DNA of 64,000 bases, taken from NCBI GenBank assembly GCA_947487205.1, contig CANKVU010000009.1, positions 89,708 to 153,707 on the forward strand, given 5' to 3'. A model generated the notes under the pieces. The model was given only the letters and a program-made list of their open reading frames with translations. It had not been told where the DNA came from and searched no databases. Each line of letters opens with the position of its first letter. Positions within the stretch are counted from its first letter, which is position 1. Shown here piece by piece: positions 46,435-55,566 of this stretch. Both the position numbers and the translations under genes were made by a program. The DNA comes from an uncultured Paracoccaceae bacterium (GTDB taxonomy: Bacteria > Pseudomonadota > Alphaproteobacteria > Rhodobacterales > Rhodobacteraceae).

Positions 46435-46557
46435 GCGTCCCCGTGCGATCCAGTCCTCGATGACCGCGGCCGGGAAAGGCAGCCTGCCCGCAATCCTGAC
46501 GCAGGACACCTCGCCCGGGGGTGCCCGATCATAGACCTCGCGGTCCCTGATCCCGAT
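46435..46557 (-). pseudogene. Remnant of an excisionase-like helix-turn-helix regulator gene
   Basis: A short reading on the minus strand gives IRDREVYDRAPPGEVSCVRI followed by AGRLPFPAAVIEDWIA. This matches the end of small HTH_17/excisionase-type regulators (consensus like RIKERKVYDLAAAGEIPC-RVTGKLLFPRAEIEAWIA). No matching beginning or complete frame is present. Regulators of this type are commonly encoded beside tungstate transport genes in this order, and a tupA remnant lies just to the right. Confidence 0.55.
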
Positions 46558-46664
46558 GGGGCCGCGAGTTCGGGAAATGTCGATCCGGTCGCGTTTGTGC
46601 GTTGCTGTCCGTGCCGTCATGCGTCCGCGATGTGGCGCGGAACGGCAAGACCGCCCCGGCGCCG

Positions 46665-47170
46665 TCAGCTCGGCGTTGAAGAGGAGAGCTGCCGTCCGTC
46701 CTGGTCGTATCCCGCGATCGCGGCCTCTCCCGCCTCCGGGATCAGCCGCTCGAGGAAGGCCTGGCCCACCCCGGCGTTCACCACGATCACGCCGTACTGG
46801 TTGCAGAGATCAACGTCCCCCTCGACGGCGATCTCGAAATCGCCGCGGTTCTCGAAGCTGATCCAGGCCGCGCGGTCGGTCGGCGCATGGGCCACCATTC
46901 CCACGGCCACGTCGAGCGTGGAGACATGCCGGACCCGGCCGCGCGGTACACGCCGCCCAACGCCGCCGCGACGGTCACCCCGGCATCCTCCCGGATCTGG
47001 CGTTCCTCGGTATGGGTGTCCGATCCGTCCCGGCGGGTGGCGAACGGCGCGAGGGCCGCCTGCGCGGCGACCATTCTGGCGGGGTCGGCGGCCGGGCCGA
47101 CCATGGCGTAATCATCGTGCATCAGGTCGAATCGCTCCGCGCCCGCGCCATCCTCGGCGATGGGCTCCAC
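46665..47170 (-). pseudogene. tupA: Frameshifted remnant of tungstate ABC transporter binding protein gene (TupA-like)
   Basis: Two overlapping minus-strand frames join to a TupA-like C-terminal two-thirds. The first reads ERFDLMHDDYAMVGPAADPA and then FATRRDGSDTHTEERQIREDAG plus AAGSGM. The second, after a frameshift near 46.92 kb, reads TDRAAWISFENRGDFEIAVEG, NQYGVIVVN and EAAIAGYDQDGRQL. Intact TupA has the same order of motifs. The signal peptide and first third are missing and an internal deletion shortens the end, so the gene is dead. TupA binds tungstate for formate dehydrogenase and aldehyde oxidoreductase cofactors. Confidence 0.72.
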
Positions 47171-47239
47171 CTGCCCCGACGCGCACGACCTTATCGATCT
47201 CGAGGACCGCGGGCGGGTCGGGTCGCGCCCTCGGCTCCT

Positions 47240-47281
47240 CTGGGCGATGACCGTCGCGGTCGGCGTGTAGAGCAGCCCCGG
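47240..47281 (-). pseudogene. Possible fragment of tungstate permease gene (TupB-like)
   Basis: Minus-strand sequence reads ASPGLLYTPTATVIAQ, closely resembling the LGLLFTPTAMVIAQ segment of TupB permeases, then loses the frame. It lies directly upstream of the tupA remnant. The match is short, so it is only suggestive. The remaining sequence to the AarF gene (47282-47490) shows nothing else recognisable. Confidence 0.4.
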
Positions 47282-47490
47282 GGAAGCCGAACCCCTCTTC
47301 TGCCCGGCAAGCCGGGGCTGTTCCCGCCCCGCAGTTTCGCCCCCCCCTGCGCGCTTCCGTCCCTCTGGCCATCGCGCGGCCCGACCTACCTCGCCCGGAT
47401 GCCCGAACGGATACCGAACCCCGCCCGCCCCGAACCTTTCCCACCGACCCGGGGGGGCGGCGCGTCAGGGCGCGCAACCGGGGAATGGCA

Positions 47491-48837
47491 ATGGTAGGCC
47501 GGCCCGACGACCCCGACCGCGAACGGATCGGAACCCCGGTTCCGGCCGGGCGGCTGGCCCGGCTGCTGCGGATGGGCGGACTGGCCGGCGGGCTGGCGGG
47601 CGGGGCCGTGGGCGCCGGTCTGCGGCAGGCGGCCGAGGGGCGCCGCCCCCGGATCGGGGACCTGATGCTGACGCCGGGAAACGCCCGCCGGGTCGCCACC
47701 GAACTGGCCCGGATGCGCGGCGCCGCGATGAAGGTCGGGCAGCTCCTGTCGATGGATGCGGGCGAGGTGCTGCCGCCCGAGATCGCGGCGATCCTCGACC
47801 CGCTGCGCTCCGCCGCCGAGCCCATGCCGCCGCGGCAATTGCGCGACGTGCTCGACGCCGAATGGGGCGCCGACTGGCTGCGAAGGTTCGCCCATTTCGA
47901 CGTGCGTCCCATCGCCGCCGCCTCCATCGGGCAGGTCCACCGCGCCCGGACGCGGGACGGGCGCGATCTGGCGCTGAAGATCCAGTATCCGGGCATCCGC
48001 GCGAGCATCGACAGCGACATCGCGAATATCGCGGGCCTCGTCCGCTGGTCGGGGGCGGTGCCGCCCGGGATCGACCTGGCCCCCCTCTTCGACGACGCGC
48101 GCCGACAACTCCACGAGGAGGCCGATTACCTGCGCGAGGGACGCAACCTCGACGCCTTCGGGTCGCGCCTGGCGGGGGCGGCCGATTTCGTCGTCCCGCG
48201 GCGCCATCCCGATCTCTGCACCCCGAACGTCCTGGCGATGGATTACCTTCACGCGGCGCCGGTCGAGGATCTTGCCACCGCCCCGCAGGCGGTGCGCGAC
48301 GCGACGGCCGCACGGCTGATCGCGCTGGTGCTGCGCGAGATCTTCGAATGGAGGGAGATGCAGACCGACCCGAATTTCGCCAATTACCGCGTCGAGCCCG
48401 AGACGGGGCGGGTCGCGCTCCTGGATTTCGGGGCGGTGCGGTCCTTCTCCCCCGATCTCGTCCGCGCGTTCCACCGCCTGATGCGGGCGGGCCTGTCGCG
48501 CGACCGGGAGGCCGCGCGTGAGGCGGCCATCGCGGTCGGCCTGATGGGAGACCGCACCCCCTCCCGCCAGCAACAGACGATCCTGCGGATGTTCGACACC
48601 GCCATGGCCCCGATCCGCGATCCCCGCCCGTTCGATTTCGCATACAGCGACCTTGCCGCCCGCCTGCGCGACATGGGGCTCGAGATGGGGGCCGACCGCG
48701 AGATCGCCCATGTCCCTCCGGGCGATACGCTGCTCATCCAGAGGAAGGTCGCCGGCACCTACCTTCTGGCCGCGCGGTTGCGCGCGCGCGTCGATCTTTC
48801 GCGGCTCGTCGCCCCTCATGCCGAGGCCGGGCCCTGA
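47491..48837 (+). CDS. ABC1/AarF (UbiB)-family protein kinase-like protein
   Basis: A 448-residue member of the atypical kinase family. The Ala-rich nucleotide loop AAASIGQVHRARTRDGRDLALKIQYPGI, the KxGQ motif MKVGQLLSMDAGEVLP, and the catalytic QTDPNFANYRV and LLDFGAVR (DFG) are present. UbiB/COQ8 members support ubiquinone biosynthesis or lipid handling at the membrane. This protein is of the soluble/short form, lacking the two C-terminal helices of UbiB, so a generic AarF call is safer. The ATG at 47491 has GGGGA six bases upstream; one two codons earlier is too close. Confidence 0.85.
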   Translation: MVGRPDDPDRERIGTPVPAGRLARLLRMGGLAGGLAGGAVGAGLRQAAEGRRPRIGDLMLTPGNARRVATELARMRGAAMKVGQLLSMDAGEVLPPEIAAILDPLRSAAEPMPPRQLRDVLDAEWGADWLRRFAHFDVRPIAAASIGQVHRARTRDGRDLALKIQYPGIRASIDSDIANIAGLVRWSGAVPPGIDLAPLFDDARRQLHEEADYLREGRNLDAFGSRLAGAADFVVPRRHPDLCTPNVLAMDYLHAAPVEDLATAPQAVRDATAARLIALVLREIFEWREMQTDPNFANYRVEPETGRVALLDFGAVRSFSPDLVRAFHRLMRAGLSRDREAAREAAIAVGLMGDRTPSRQQQTILRMFDTAMAPIRDPRPFDFAYSDLAARLRDMGLEMGADREIAHVPPGDTLLIQRKVAGTYLLAARLRARVDLSRLVAPHAEAGP

Positions 48838-48850
48838 CCCCGTCCCGGCC

Positions 48851-49927
48851 CTACGCCCCCGGCGGCGACGGCCGCGCGTTCGGGGCGTCGTCCAGTCCGA
48901 CGGTGCCGGGCAGCCGCGCCTCGGCAATGTAGTAGATCGTCTGCCCCGCCCGAAGCTCGGTCCGCGGCTGCAGGGTCAGGACCGGCTCCCCCCCGTCGGC
49001 GGGCCTGAAGCCGATCAGCGTCGCGCCGTACCGGTCCAGGAGCGCCGCCATCGCGGCGGCGACCGTGATCCGTCCGGGCGCCGCGATCCGGGTGGAATGG
49101 AGCGTGGCGCCGGCCCGGGTGGAGACCAGGCGGCGCAGCAGGTCGCTGGCGCCGGGATCGCTGAGCGAGCGGGCCACCTGTTCCACGGTGTTGGAGGTGA
49201 CCGTCTCGATCGTCGGGCAGTGACGTTCCACCAGGTCGGCCGGGGCCGGATCGCGAAAGAAGGCGACGCAATGCCCCGCCATCTCCATGGTGCCGAGGGC
49301 GAGACAGGCGGTAAGGCTCTCGTCGTCGCTTTCGGCCAGAACGACCACGAAATCCGCGTTCGGAACACCCGCCCGGCGCAGATCGCCGATGTTGGCCAGC
49401 GACGTGGCGCGAATCCAGTCCCACTCCGCCCTGGTTCCGGACAGGTCGTGGGTGGAGACGATGACGACCGCGCGCGCGCCGTGCAGGTGGCGCGTCTCCT
49501 CCAGCAGGCGGTCGGTCTGCCCCTCGACCCGCCCGATCACGACCAGGTGGCCGGACTTCTCGGAAAAATCCCCGTGCCCGTTCATGATCCTGCGCATCCC
49601 CATGCTGGCCTCGCCGATGATCTTGCCGACGACGAAGGCGAAGATCGAGATCGCGCCCGGAATGACCCACAGCGCGGTGAAGATCTTGCCGGCTTCGCTC
49701 GACGGAGAAAAATCGCCATAGCCGACCGACGACCCGGTGACGATGTAGAAATAGGCGAATTGCGTGACCGACGAGACGAGCGCCGCCTCCCCGAGAAGGA
49801 GGAGCCCCAGCGCGGCGCTCAGGGCGTGGCCGAGGGTCACGAGCGCCGTGAACCGCCAGCTTGCCTGGGCGGCGTGCCGGGCGGCGCGGCGCATCAATTG
49901 CATCGCGAAGGTCGGAAAGAGGGTCAT
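48851..49927 (-). CDS. Voltage-gated-type potassium channel with RCK (TrkA-N) domain
   Basis: A 358-residue protein with two N-terminal membrane helices around a pore loop carrying the K+ selectivity filter TGSSVGYGDFSP. A RCK/TrkA-N regulatory domain follows (HLVVIGRVEGQTDRLLEE, ADFVVVLAESDDESLTACLAL), then a TrkA-C-like end. It resembles MthK-type two-TM channels gated by cytosolic ligand. The nucleotide-binding glycine motif is modified (VVIGRVEGQT). It converges with the AarF gene. Confidence 0.85.
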   Translation of the reverse strand: MTLFPTFAMQLMRRAARHAAQASWRFTALVTLGHALSAALGLLLLGEAALVSSVTQFAYFYIVTGSSVGYGDFSPSSEAGKIFTALWVIPGAISIFAFVVGKIIGEASMGMRRIMNGHGDFSEKSGHLVVIGRVEGQTDRLLEETRHLHGARAVVIVSTHDLSGTRAEWDWIRATSLANIGDLRRAGVPNADFVVVLAESDDESLTACLALGTMEMAGHCVAFFRDPAPADLVERHCPTIETVTSNTVEQVARSLSDPGASDLLRRLVSTRAGATLHSTRIAAPGRITVAAAMAALLDRYGATLIGFRPADGGEPVLTLQPRTELRAGQTIYYIAEARLPGTVGLDDAPNARPSPPGA

Positions 49928-50128
49928 CGCACCGCATGTCGCCTTGGCCGGCGCATGATGTCCCGCCGCCCGCCGGGAAGTAAAGGAACCGCGACGCGCG
50001 ACCGACGCGGGATCGCCTCCCTGCGGGCCCGCCGCCGGGGCGGGCGTCGAGCGCGCCGGCCGGGCTGCCGCTTCACCGCGCGCCTCAGGTCCGCTATGCG
50101 TCCCGGGCGACCCGGTGAGGAGACAGGC

Positions 50129-50824
50129 ATGCTGCCGTGGACGGTCCTGGCGACGGCGACGGCCCCCCGGGGCGGGACGTTGCGGCTCTTGCGGCGGGGG
50201 GAGGAGTTCTCGATCCGCCTGGCGGACGGCAACGAGCTGATGAACAGCCGCCTCGGAGGGTCCGAGGCCGCGCTCGCGACGCTCGCGATCGAGCGCCTGG
50301 GGCGGCAGCGGGACGCCCGTATCCTGATCGGCGGCCTCGGCATGGGCTTCACCCTCCGGGCGGCGCAGGCGGCCGCGCCCGCGGAGGCGCGGTTCGTCGT
50401 CTCCGAGATCGTGCCCGACCTGGTCAACTGGGCGCGCGGGCCCATGGCCCCCGTCTTCGGCACCAGCCTGTCGGACGCGCGGGTCGAAATCCGGATCGGC
50501 GACGTGGGCGGGGAAATCGCCGCCGCGCGAGGCGCGTTCGACGCCATCCTGCTCGACGTGGACAATGGCCCGGACGGCCTGACCCTCGCCGGCAATGACG
50601 GGCTATACGGCGAGGCGGGCCTGATCTCGGCGCGCGCCGCGCTGCGCCCGGGGGGCGTCCTGGCCGTCTGGTCGGCGGCGCCCGACCCGTCCTTCGGCAA
50701 ACGGCTGTCGCGCTGCGGCTTCGAGGTCGAGACGCACAGCGTGCGCGCCGGGCGGTCGAAGCGCGGCGGCCGGCATATCGTCTGGACGGCCCTGAACCGC
50801 CCGCCCGGGGGCCGGGCGCGGTGA
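50129..50824 (+). CDS. Spermidine synthase-like class I methyltransferase-fold protein
   Basis: A 231-residue protein of the polyamine-synthase/methyltransferase fold: DGNELMNSRLGGSEAALATLA (active-site loop-like), ILIGGLGMGFTLRAAQAA (glycine-rich SAM/dcSAM motif), VSEIVPDLVNWARGP (acidic motif II), and FDAILLDVDNGPDGLT. The acidic catalytic pair of true spermidine synthases (D-x-D in the gatekeeper loop) is not clearly present, so it may be a dcSAM-independent methyltransferase. An AGGAGACAG ribosome site precedes the ATG. Confidence 0.75.
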   Translation: MLPWTVLATATAPRGGTLRLLRRGEEFSIRLADGNELMNSRLGGSEAALATLAIERLGRQRDARILIGGLGMGFTLRAAQAAAPAEARFVVSEIVPDLVNWARGPMAPVFGTSLSDARVEIRIGDVGGEIAAARGAFDAILLDVDNGPDGLTLAGNDGLYGEAGLISARAALRPGGVLAVWSAAPDPSFGKRLSRCGFEVETHSVRAGRSKRGGRHIVWTALNRPPGGRAR

Positions 50825-51027
50825 CGCCCGCACGGCCATGCCCCGGGCGGATCGGGGACGCATCGGGCGGCCGGCGCCGGAGGATGCGTCCTTTCCGGCG
50901 CGGACATATGGAACATCTTTCCGCCCGGAGGGCCTGCATGGAAAATACGGGCCTAACTCGGCCGGGCGCGTTGATGCCGGGCCGCGCCGGGAACAGGTCT
51001 GGGCGTGAAACATCAGGAGACGACGTG

Positions 51028-51792
51028 ATGCTGAAATCGTTCGTTGCCGCCACGGCGGCCGCCTTGACCCTGGCCGGACCCGCCGCCGCGCAGGAGACGG
51101 AGACGCTGCGCGTCGGCATGTCGGGCGGGTACTTCCCCTTCACCTTCGTGCAACAGGACGAGTTGCAGGGATTCGAGGTCGACGTGATGACCGCGGTTGG
51201 AGAGGAAGCCGACCTCGACATCGCGTTCGAGACGATGTCCTTCTCCGGCCTGATCGGCGCCCTGGAGGCGGGCCGGATCGACACCATCGCGAACCAGATC
51301 ACCATCACGCCCGAGCGCGAGGCGGCGTTCGTCTTCACCCAGCCCTACGTCATCGACGGCGCGCAGGTCGTCACCCGCGAGGGCAACGACGAGATCGAGG
51401 GGGTCGAGGACCTGCGCGGCAAGACGGTGGCCGTGAACCTGGGGTCCAATTTCGAGCAACTTCTGCGGGACCTGCCCTATGCGGACGAGATCGACATCCG
51501 CACCTACGAATCGAACATCGAGCAGGACACCGCCCTGGGGCGGGTGGATGCCTTCGTGATGGACCGCGTCTCCTCGGCGCAGGTGATCGAGGAGAGCCCC
51601 CTGCCCCTGGAACTGGCCGGCGCCCCGTTCTCCGAGATCCGCAACGCGCTGCCGTTCCGCGATACCGAAGAAGGCCGGGCGATGCGCGACCGCGTGGACG
51701 CGGCCCTGACCGCCCTGCGGGAGGACGGCACCCTCGGCGAGATCTCCCAGAAGTGGTTCGACAGCGACATCACCCGGCGGGCAGCGGAGTGA
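51028..51792 (+). CDS. Polar amino-acid ABC transporter substrate-binding protein
   Basis: A 254-residue periplasmic protein of the SBP_bac_3 family. The signal peptide ends LTLAGPAAAQET. The first lobe opens with LRVGMSGGYFPFTFVQQDELQGFEVDVM, the family start, and the substrate-site residues lie in TIANQITITPEREAAFVFTQPY and VNLGSNFEQLL. It resembles the cystine/glutamine-type TcyA/FliY group. The ATG at 51028 follows AGGAGA. It precedes a single permease and an ATPase gene, forming a complete PAAT importer. Confidence 0.9.
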   Translation: MLKSFVAATAAALTLAGPAAAQETETLRVGMSGGYFPFTFVQQDELQGFEVDVMTAVGEEADLDIAFETMSFSGLIGALEAGRIDTIANQITITPEREAAFVFTQPYVIDGAQVVTREGNDEIEGVEDLRGKTVAVNLGSNFEQLLRDLPYADEIDIRTYESNIEQDTALGRVDAFVMDRVSSAQVIEESPLPLELAGAPFSEIRNALPFRDTEEGRAMRDRVDAALTALREDGTLGEISQKWFDSDITRRAAE

Positions 51793-51800
51793 CCTGATCC

Positions 51801-52475
51801 ATGCGGGCGCTCGACCTCGACTACATGCTGGGGCTGGTGCCCGTCCTTCTGGGCTATGTGCCGTTGACGCTGTTCATGGCGGGCGCCGCGATGGTCGCCG
51901 CCCTGATCCTCGCCTCGCTGATGGCGGTGGAGCGGGTGGTGCGGGTGCCCGGGCTCGACTGGCTGGTGATCCTGTTCATCAGCTTCTTTCGCGGCACGCC
52001 GCTGCTGGTGCAGTTGTTCCTGTTCTATTACGGGCTGCCCCAGGTCGTGTCGTTCCTGACCCAGATCAACGGCGTGACGGCGGCGATCATGGGCCTGACG
52101 CTGCATTTCTCGGCCTACATGGCAGAAAGCATCCGCGCCGCCATCGCCGGCGTGGACCGCAGCCAGTGGGAGGCCGCGCAATCCGTCGGCATGACGCAGC
52201 TGCAGATGATGCGCCGGATCATCCTGCCGCAGGCGACGCGGATCGCGGCGCCGACGCTGGTCAACTACTTCATCGACATGATCAAGGGCACCTCGCTGGC
52301 CTTCACCCTGGGCGTCACCGAGATGATGGGCGCCGCGCAGAAGGAGGCGGCGGGGAGCTTCCTCTACTTCGAGGCGTTCCTGGTCGTCGCGGTCCTCTAC
52401 TGGATCCTCGTCGAGGCGCTGAACCAGGGCCAGAAACGCCTGGAGACCTTCCTGAACAAGGCGTATGCGCGATGA
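51801..52475 (+). CDS. Polar amino-acid ABC transporter permease
   Basis: A 224-residue PAAT-type permease (HisM/TcyB-like) with about five helices. The signature FFRGTPLLVQLFLFYYGLPQV near residue 65 and the EAA loop AGVDRSQWEAAQSVGMTQLQMMRRIILPQA are present. It would function as a homodimer because only one permease gene is in the operon. It overlaps the next gene by four bases and follows the binding protein after eight. Confidence 0.92.
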   Translation: MRALDLDYMLGLVPVLLGYVPLTLFMAGAAMVAALILASLMAVERVVRVPGLDWLVILFISFFRGTPLLVQLFLFYYGLPQVVSFLTQINGVTAAIMGLTLHFSAYMAESIRAAIAGVDRSQWEAAQSVGMTQLQMMRRIILPQATRIAAPTLVNYFIDMIKGTSLAFTLGVTEMMGAAQKEAAGSFLYFEAFLVVAVLYWILVEALNQGQKRLETFLNKAYAR

Positions 52476-53203
52476 TCTCGGTCACGGGACTGACCAAGCG
52501 CTTCGACGGCGCGCCGGTGCTCGACCGCATCGACCTCCGGATCGCGGAGGGGGAACGCGTCGTGGTGATCGGCCCGTCCGGCACCGGCAAGTCCACCCTC
52601 CTGCGGTGTCTGAACTTCCTCGACCGGCCGCAGGAGGGAACGATCCGGATCGGCGACCTCGTCGTGGATGCGGCCCGCGCCTCGAAGGCCGATATCCTGG
52701 CGCTGCGGCGGCGGACGGCCTTCGTGTTCCAGAACTACGCCCTCTTCGCCAACAAGACGGCGCAGGAGAACATCATGGAGGCCCTGATCACGGTCCAGGG
52801 CCGCGACCGCGCCGAGGCCGCGGCGCGGGCGCGCGAGGTGCTGGCCGAGACGGGGTTGCAGGACAAGGCCGACAGCTATCCCGCCGCGTTGTCGGGCGGT
52901 CAGCAGCAGCGGGTCGGGATCGGCCGGGCCATGGCGATCGGCGCGGCCCTGATGCTGTTCGACGAGCCCACCTCGGCCCTGGACCCCGAATGGGTTGGCG
53001 AGGTCCTGACCCTGATCAGGCGCGTGGCGGAGCGGCGCCAGACGATGCTGATCGTGACCCACGAGATGCAGTTCGCCCGCGAGATCGCCGACCGCATCGT
53101 CTTCATGGATGGCGGGCGGATCGTCGAGCAGGGCCCGCCCGCCGACCTCCTCGATGCGCCCCGCGACGCGCGCCTGAAACGATTCCTGAGCCGGGTCGCC
53201 TGA
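52472..53203 (+). CDS. Polar amino-acid ABC transporter ATP-binding protein
   Basis: A 243-residue ATPase with Walker A GPSGTGKSTLLRC, the Q-loop region FVFQNYALFANKTAQENI, signature LSGGQQQRVGIGRAMA, Walker B LMLFDEPTSALDPEW and H-loop VTHEM. It completes the SBP-permease-ATPase importer. Its start overlaps the permease stop. The operon converges with the EutC/EutB-type genes, so the imported compound may be their substrate, though that is context only. Confidence 0.94.
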   Translation: MISVTGLTKRFDGAPVLDRIDLRIAEGERVVVIGPSGTGKSTLLRCLNFLDRPQEGTIRIGDLVVDAARASKADILALRRRTAFVFQNYALFANKTAQENIMEALITVQGRDRAEAAARAREVLAETGLQDKADSYPAALSGGQQQRVGIGRAMAIGAALMLFDEPTSALDPEWVGEVLTLIRRVAERRQTMLIVTHEMQFAREIADRIVFMDGGRIVEQGPPADLLDAPRDARLKRFLSRVA

Positions 53204-53312
53204 GCGGCCGGCATGACCCCCCGCGCCCCGAGCGGGGCCGCCCCGCGATCCGGCGCGGCCCCCGCCCGGCCGCACTGCCCCGCCCGGGGCGCGGGGGGGG
53301 CGGCCGGGCCCC

Positions 53313-54296
53313 TCAGGTCCTGATGCGCGTCCCCGCCTGACCCGTCGTGGCGAAGGCATGGGTGGCGATGGCGGTGTCCTGCGCGCCGGTCCCGGTCAGG
53401 TCGCAGATCGTCACCTGATCCGCGCGCTGCCGCCCGGGAACCGCGCCGGTGACGACCTGGCCCAGCTCCGGCGGATCGGCGGCCATCAATCCCGCCGCCC
53501 GCGCCGCCTCCAGCTCGCCCGCGATTGCGCATTGGCTGACCCGGTCGCAGACATAGAGGTCGGCGGCAGCCAGGGCCGCGGGCTCGATCTCGGTCTTGCC
53601 GGCCTGGTCGGAACCCATCGCCGTGACGTGCAGCCCGGGATGCAGCCACTCGGCCATCAGGACCGGCGACCGGGCGGGCGTCGTCGTCACGACAAGCTGC
53701 GACCGGCCCACCAGTTCGGCCGCGTCCGGAACCGCTTCGGCCGGGATGCCCAGCGCCTGCTCCAACGCCGCGGCGCAGGCCTCGGCCCGCCCGTGGTTGC
53801 GGCCATGCACGAGCACCCGCGAGAAGGGCCGGACCAGGTGCGCGGCCTGCATCTGGAGCCGCGCCTGCACGCCGGTGCCGATGACGCCGGCGGTCTCGAC
53901 CCGCTCGGGCGCGAGGTGGCGCGCCGCCACGGCGCCGGCGGCGGCGGTGCGGATGTCGGTCAGGTAGCCGTTGTCGAGGAACACCGCCTCGACCAGCCCG
54001 GTCCGGGCCGAGAACAGGATCATCAGGCCGTTCAGGCTGGGCAGGCCCAGCGCCGGATTGTCGAAGAAGCCCGGGCTGACCTTGATGGCGAAGCCGTCGA
54101 AGCCGGCGATGTAGGCGGTCTTCACGTCGACCTCTCCGTTGGCGGCCGGCAGGTCCATGGACAGGATCGGCGGCATCACCACGCCGCCCTGCGCCAGCGC
54201 CGCGAAGGCGGCCTCGACCACGTCGATCGCGGTCGGGTCGAGGCGGACCGCCCCGCGCAGTTCCGCCTCGGTGACGATCCTGATCTCATGCGCCAT
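53313..54296 (-). CDS. Ornithine cyclodeaminase/mu-crystallin family protein, EutC type
   Basis: A 327-residue NAD(P)-dependent enzyme of the OCD/mu-crystallin family. The EutC-like block VDVKTAYIAGFDGFAIKVSPGFFDNPALGLPSLNG is clear, followed by LDNGYLTDIRTAAAGAVAARHL, the nucleotide motif AGVIGTGVQARLQMQA, and VTAMGSDQAGKTEIEP. EutC acts in (hydroxy)ectoine catabolism, where EutABC are thought to convert hydroxyectoine to ectoine. The related iminosuccinate reductase BhcD is an alternative. Its start overlaps the stop of the EutB-like gene by 11 bases. The other ectoine genes are not in the window. Confidence 0.75.
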   Translation of the reverse strand: MAHEIRIVTEAELRGAVRLDPTAIDVVEAAFAALAQGGVVMPPILSMDLPAANGEVDVKTAYIAGFDGFAIKVSPGFFDNPALGLPSLNGLMILFSARTGLVEAVFLDNGYLTDIRTAAAGAVAARHLAPERVETAGVIGTGVQARLQMQAAHLVRPFSRVLVHGRNHGRAEACAAALEQALGIPAEAVPDAAELVGRSQLVVTTTPARSPVLMAEWLHPGLHVTAMGSDQAGKTEIEPAALAAADLYVCDRVSQCAIAGELEAARAAGLMAADPPELGQVVTGAVPGRQRADQVTICDLTGTGAQDTAIATHAFATTGQAGTRIRT

Positions 54297-55290
54297 AGGG
54301 CCGCCCCTTCACGATCCGATCCCCCAGGTCCACATCCTCGCCGCACATGATCCGCGTGAAGACGCCCATGTCCAGGTTGCGCCCGGTGACGATGGTCCCG
54401 GTCGCCCCCCCTGCCGCCACCTTTCCCGACAGGATGGCGGCGAGCCCGACGACACAGGCCCCTTCGGCCACGATCCTGTCCTCGTAATAGAGCACCTGCA
54501 TGGCGTGGTAGACCTCCTCCTCGCTCACCAGGACGATGTCGTCCAGGTGATCGCGGCAAAGCGCGAAGGTATAGCGGTTGTCGAGCCCGATCCCGCCGCC
54601 CAGGCTGTCGGCGAGGCTCGGCACCTCCTCGATCTCGACCGGGCGGCCGGCAGCGATGGAGGCATGCATGGCCGCGCCCCGGTCCATCGAGACCCCGACG
54701 ACGCGGACCCGCGGGTTGACGGATTTCACCGCCACGGCGACACCGGCCGCCAGACCGCCGCCGGACAGCGGCACGAGCACGGTGTGAAGGTCGGGCCGCG
54801 CCGCCATCATCTCGAACCCGATCGTGCCCTGGCCCGCGATCACCGCGGGGTCGTCGAACGGAGAGATCTCGACCAGCGCCTCGGCCTCCGCCAGCCGGCG
54901 GCTTTCGGCCCAGGCCGCGTCCTGGCTTCGACCGCCGATCCTGACCTCGGCGCCGAGCGCGCGGATCCCGTCGACCTTGGCCTGCGGCACCAGTTCCGAC
55001 ATGCAGACGACCGCGCGAATCCCGCGCTGCGCCGCCGCGTAGGCGACGCCCCGGCCGTGATTGCCGGTCGAGCAGCAGATGACGCCGGCGCAATCGGCGG
55101 GCAGCGACATCACCGCGTTCAGCGCGCCGCGCAGCTTGAAGGCGCCGATCGGCTGCGTGTTCTCGAGCTTGAGCAGGAAGGCATGCCCGGTCCGGGCCTC
55201 CATGAACGGCGAGGGAATGAACGGCGTGTCATCCGCGTGCCCCCGGATCGCCGCGCGCGCCGCCAGAATGTCCGCCAGTGAAAAATCCAT
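54286..55290 (-). CDS. PLP-dependent threonine dehydratase-like protein, EutB type
   Basis: A 334-residue fold-type II PLP enzyme. The PLP lysine is in LENTQPIGAFKLRGALNAV, the phosphate-binding glycine loop is PLSGGGLAAGVAVAVK, and ICCSTGNHGRGVAYAA is typical of threonine/serine dehydratases. The C-terminal IVTGRNLDMGVFTRIM and the RYTFALCRDHLDDIVLVSEEE region match EutB more than biosynthetic IlvA. The pair with the EutC-like gene is translationally overlapped. Possible substrates are hydroxyectoine-derived or beta-hydroxy amino acids; a hydroxyaspartate dehydratase (BhcB-like) role cannot be excluded. The start at 55290 gives MDFSLADILAARAA. Confidence 0.75.
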   Translation of the reverse strand: MDFSLADILAARAAIRGHADDTPFIPSPFMEARTGHAFLLKLENTQPIGAFKLRGALNAVMSLPADCAGVICCSTGNHGRGVAYAAAQRGIRAVVCMSELVPQAKVDGIRALGAEVRIGGRSQDAAWAESRRLAEAEALVEISPFDDPAVIAGQGTIGFEMMAARPDLHTVLVPLSGGGLAAGVAVAVKSVNPRVRVVGVSMDRGAAMHASIAAGRPVEIEEVPSLADSLGGGIGLDNRYTFALCRDHLDDIVLVSEEEVYHAMQVLYYEDRIVAEGACVVGLAAILSGKVAAGGATGTIVTGRNLDMGVFTRIMCGEDVDLGDRIVKGRPYGA

Positions 55291-55566
55291 CGATCCGTCC
55301 GAACTTGTGAATGTTCCGGGGGCCGGTCCACCGGGCGGCGTCCCGGGCCCCGCCCCCTCCGACCCAACCAGAGACCGCCCCCCCAGTGCAATCGGGTTGT
55401 CCGCGTGCCGAGAAGCGGATGCCCCGCGCGACGGCGCCATTCCGGGCCGCAGCGCGCGTCAAGGTGGTTGCATCGCGCACGGCAAGGCATAGTACGATCT
55501 GGAAACCGCGCGGCGGCTGCGCCCCTTGCGGCAGCGACCGCCGCGATATCGCCGGGGCATGTGGGA

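Noticed and set aside
53313..55290. Beta-hydroxyaspartate cycle genes (BhcD and BhcB)
   Set aside because: The sequences match EutC/EutB blocks better, and the partner genes bhcA and bhcC are not adjacent. The possibility is kept as an alternative in the entries.
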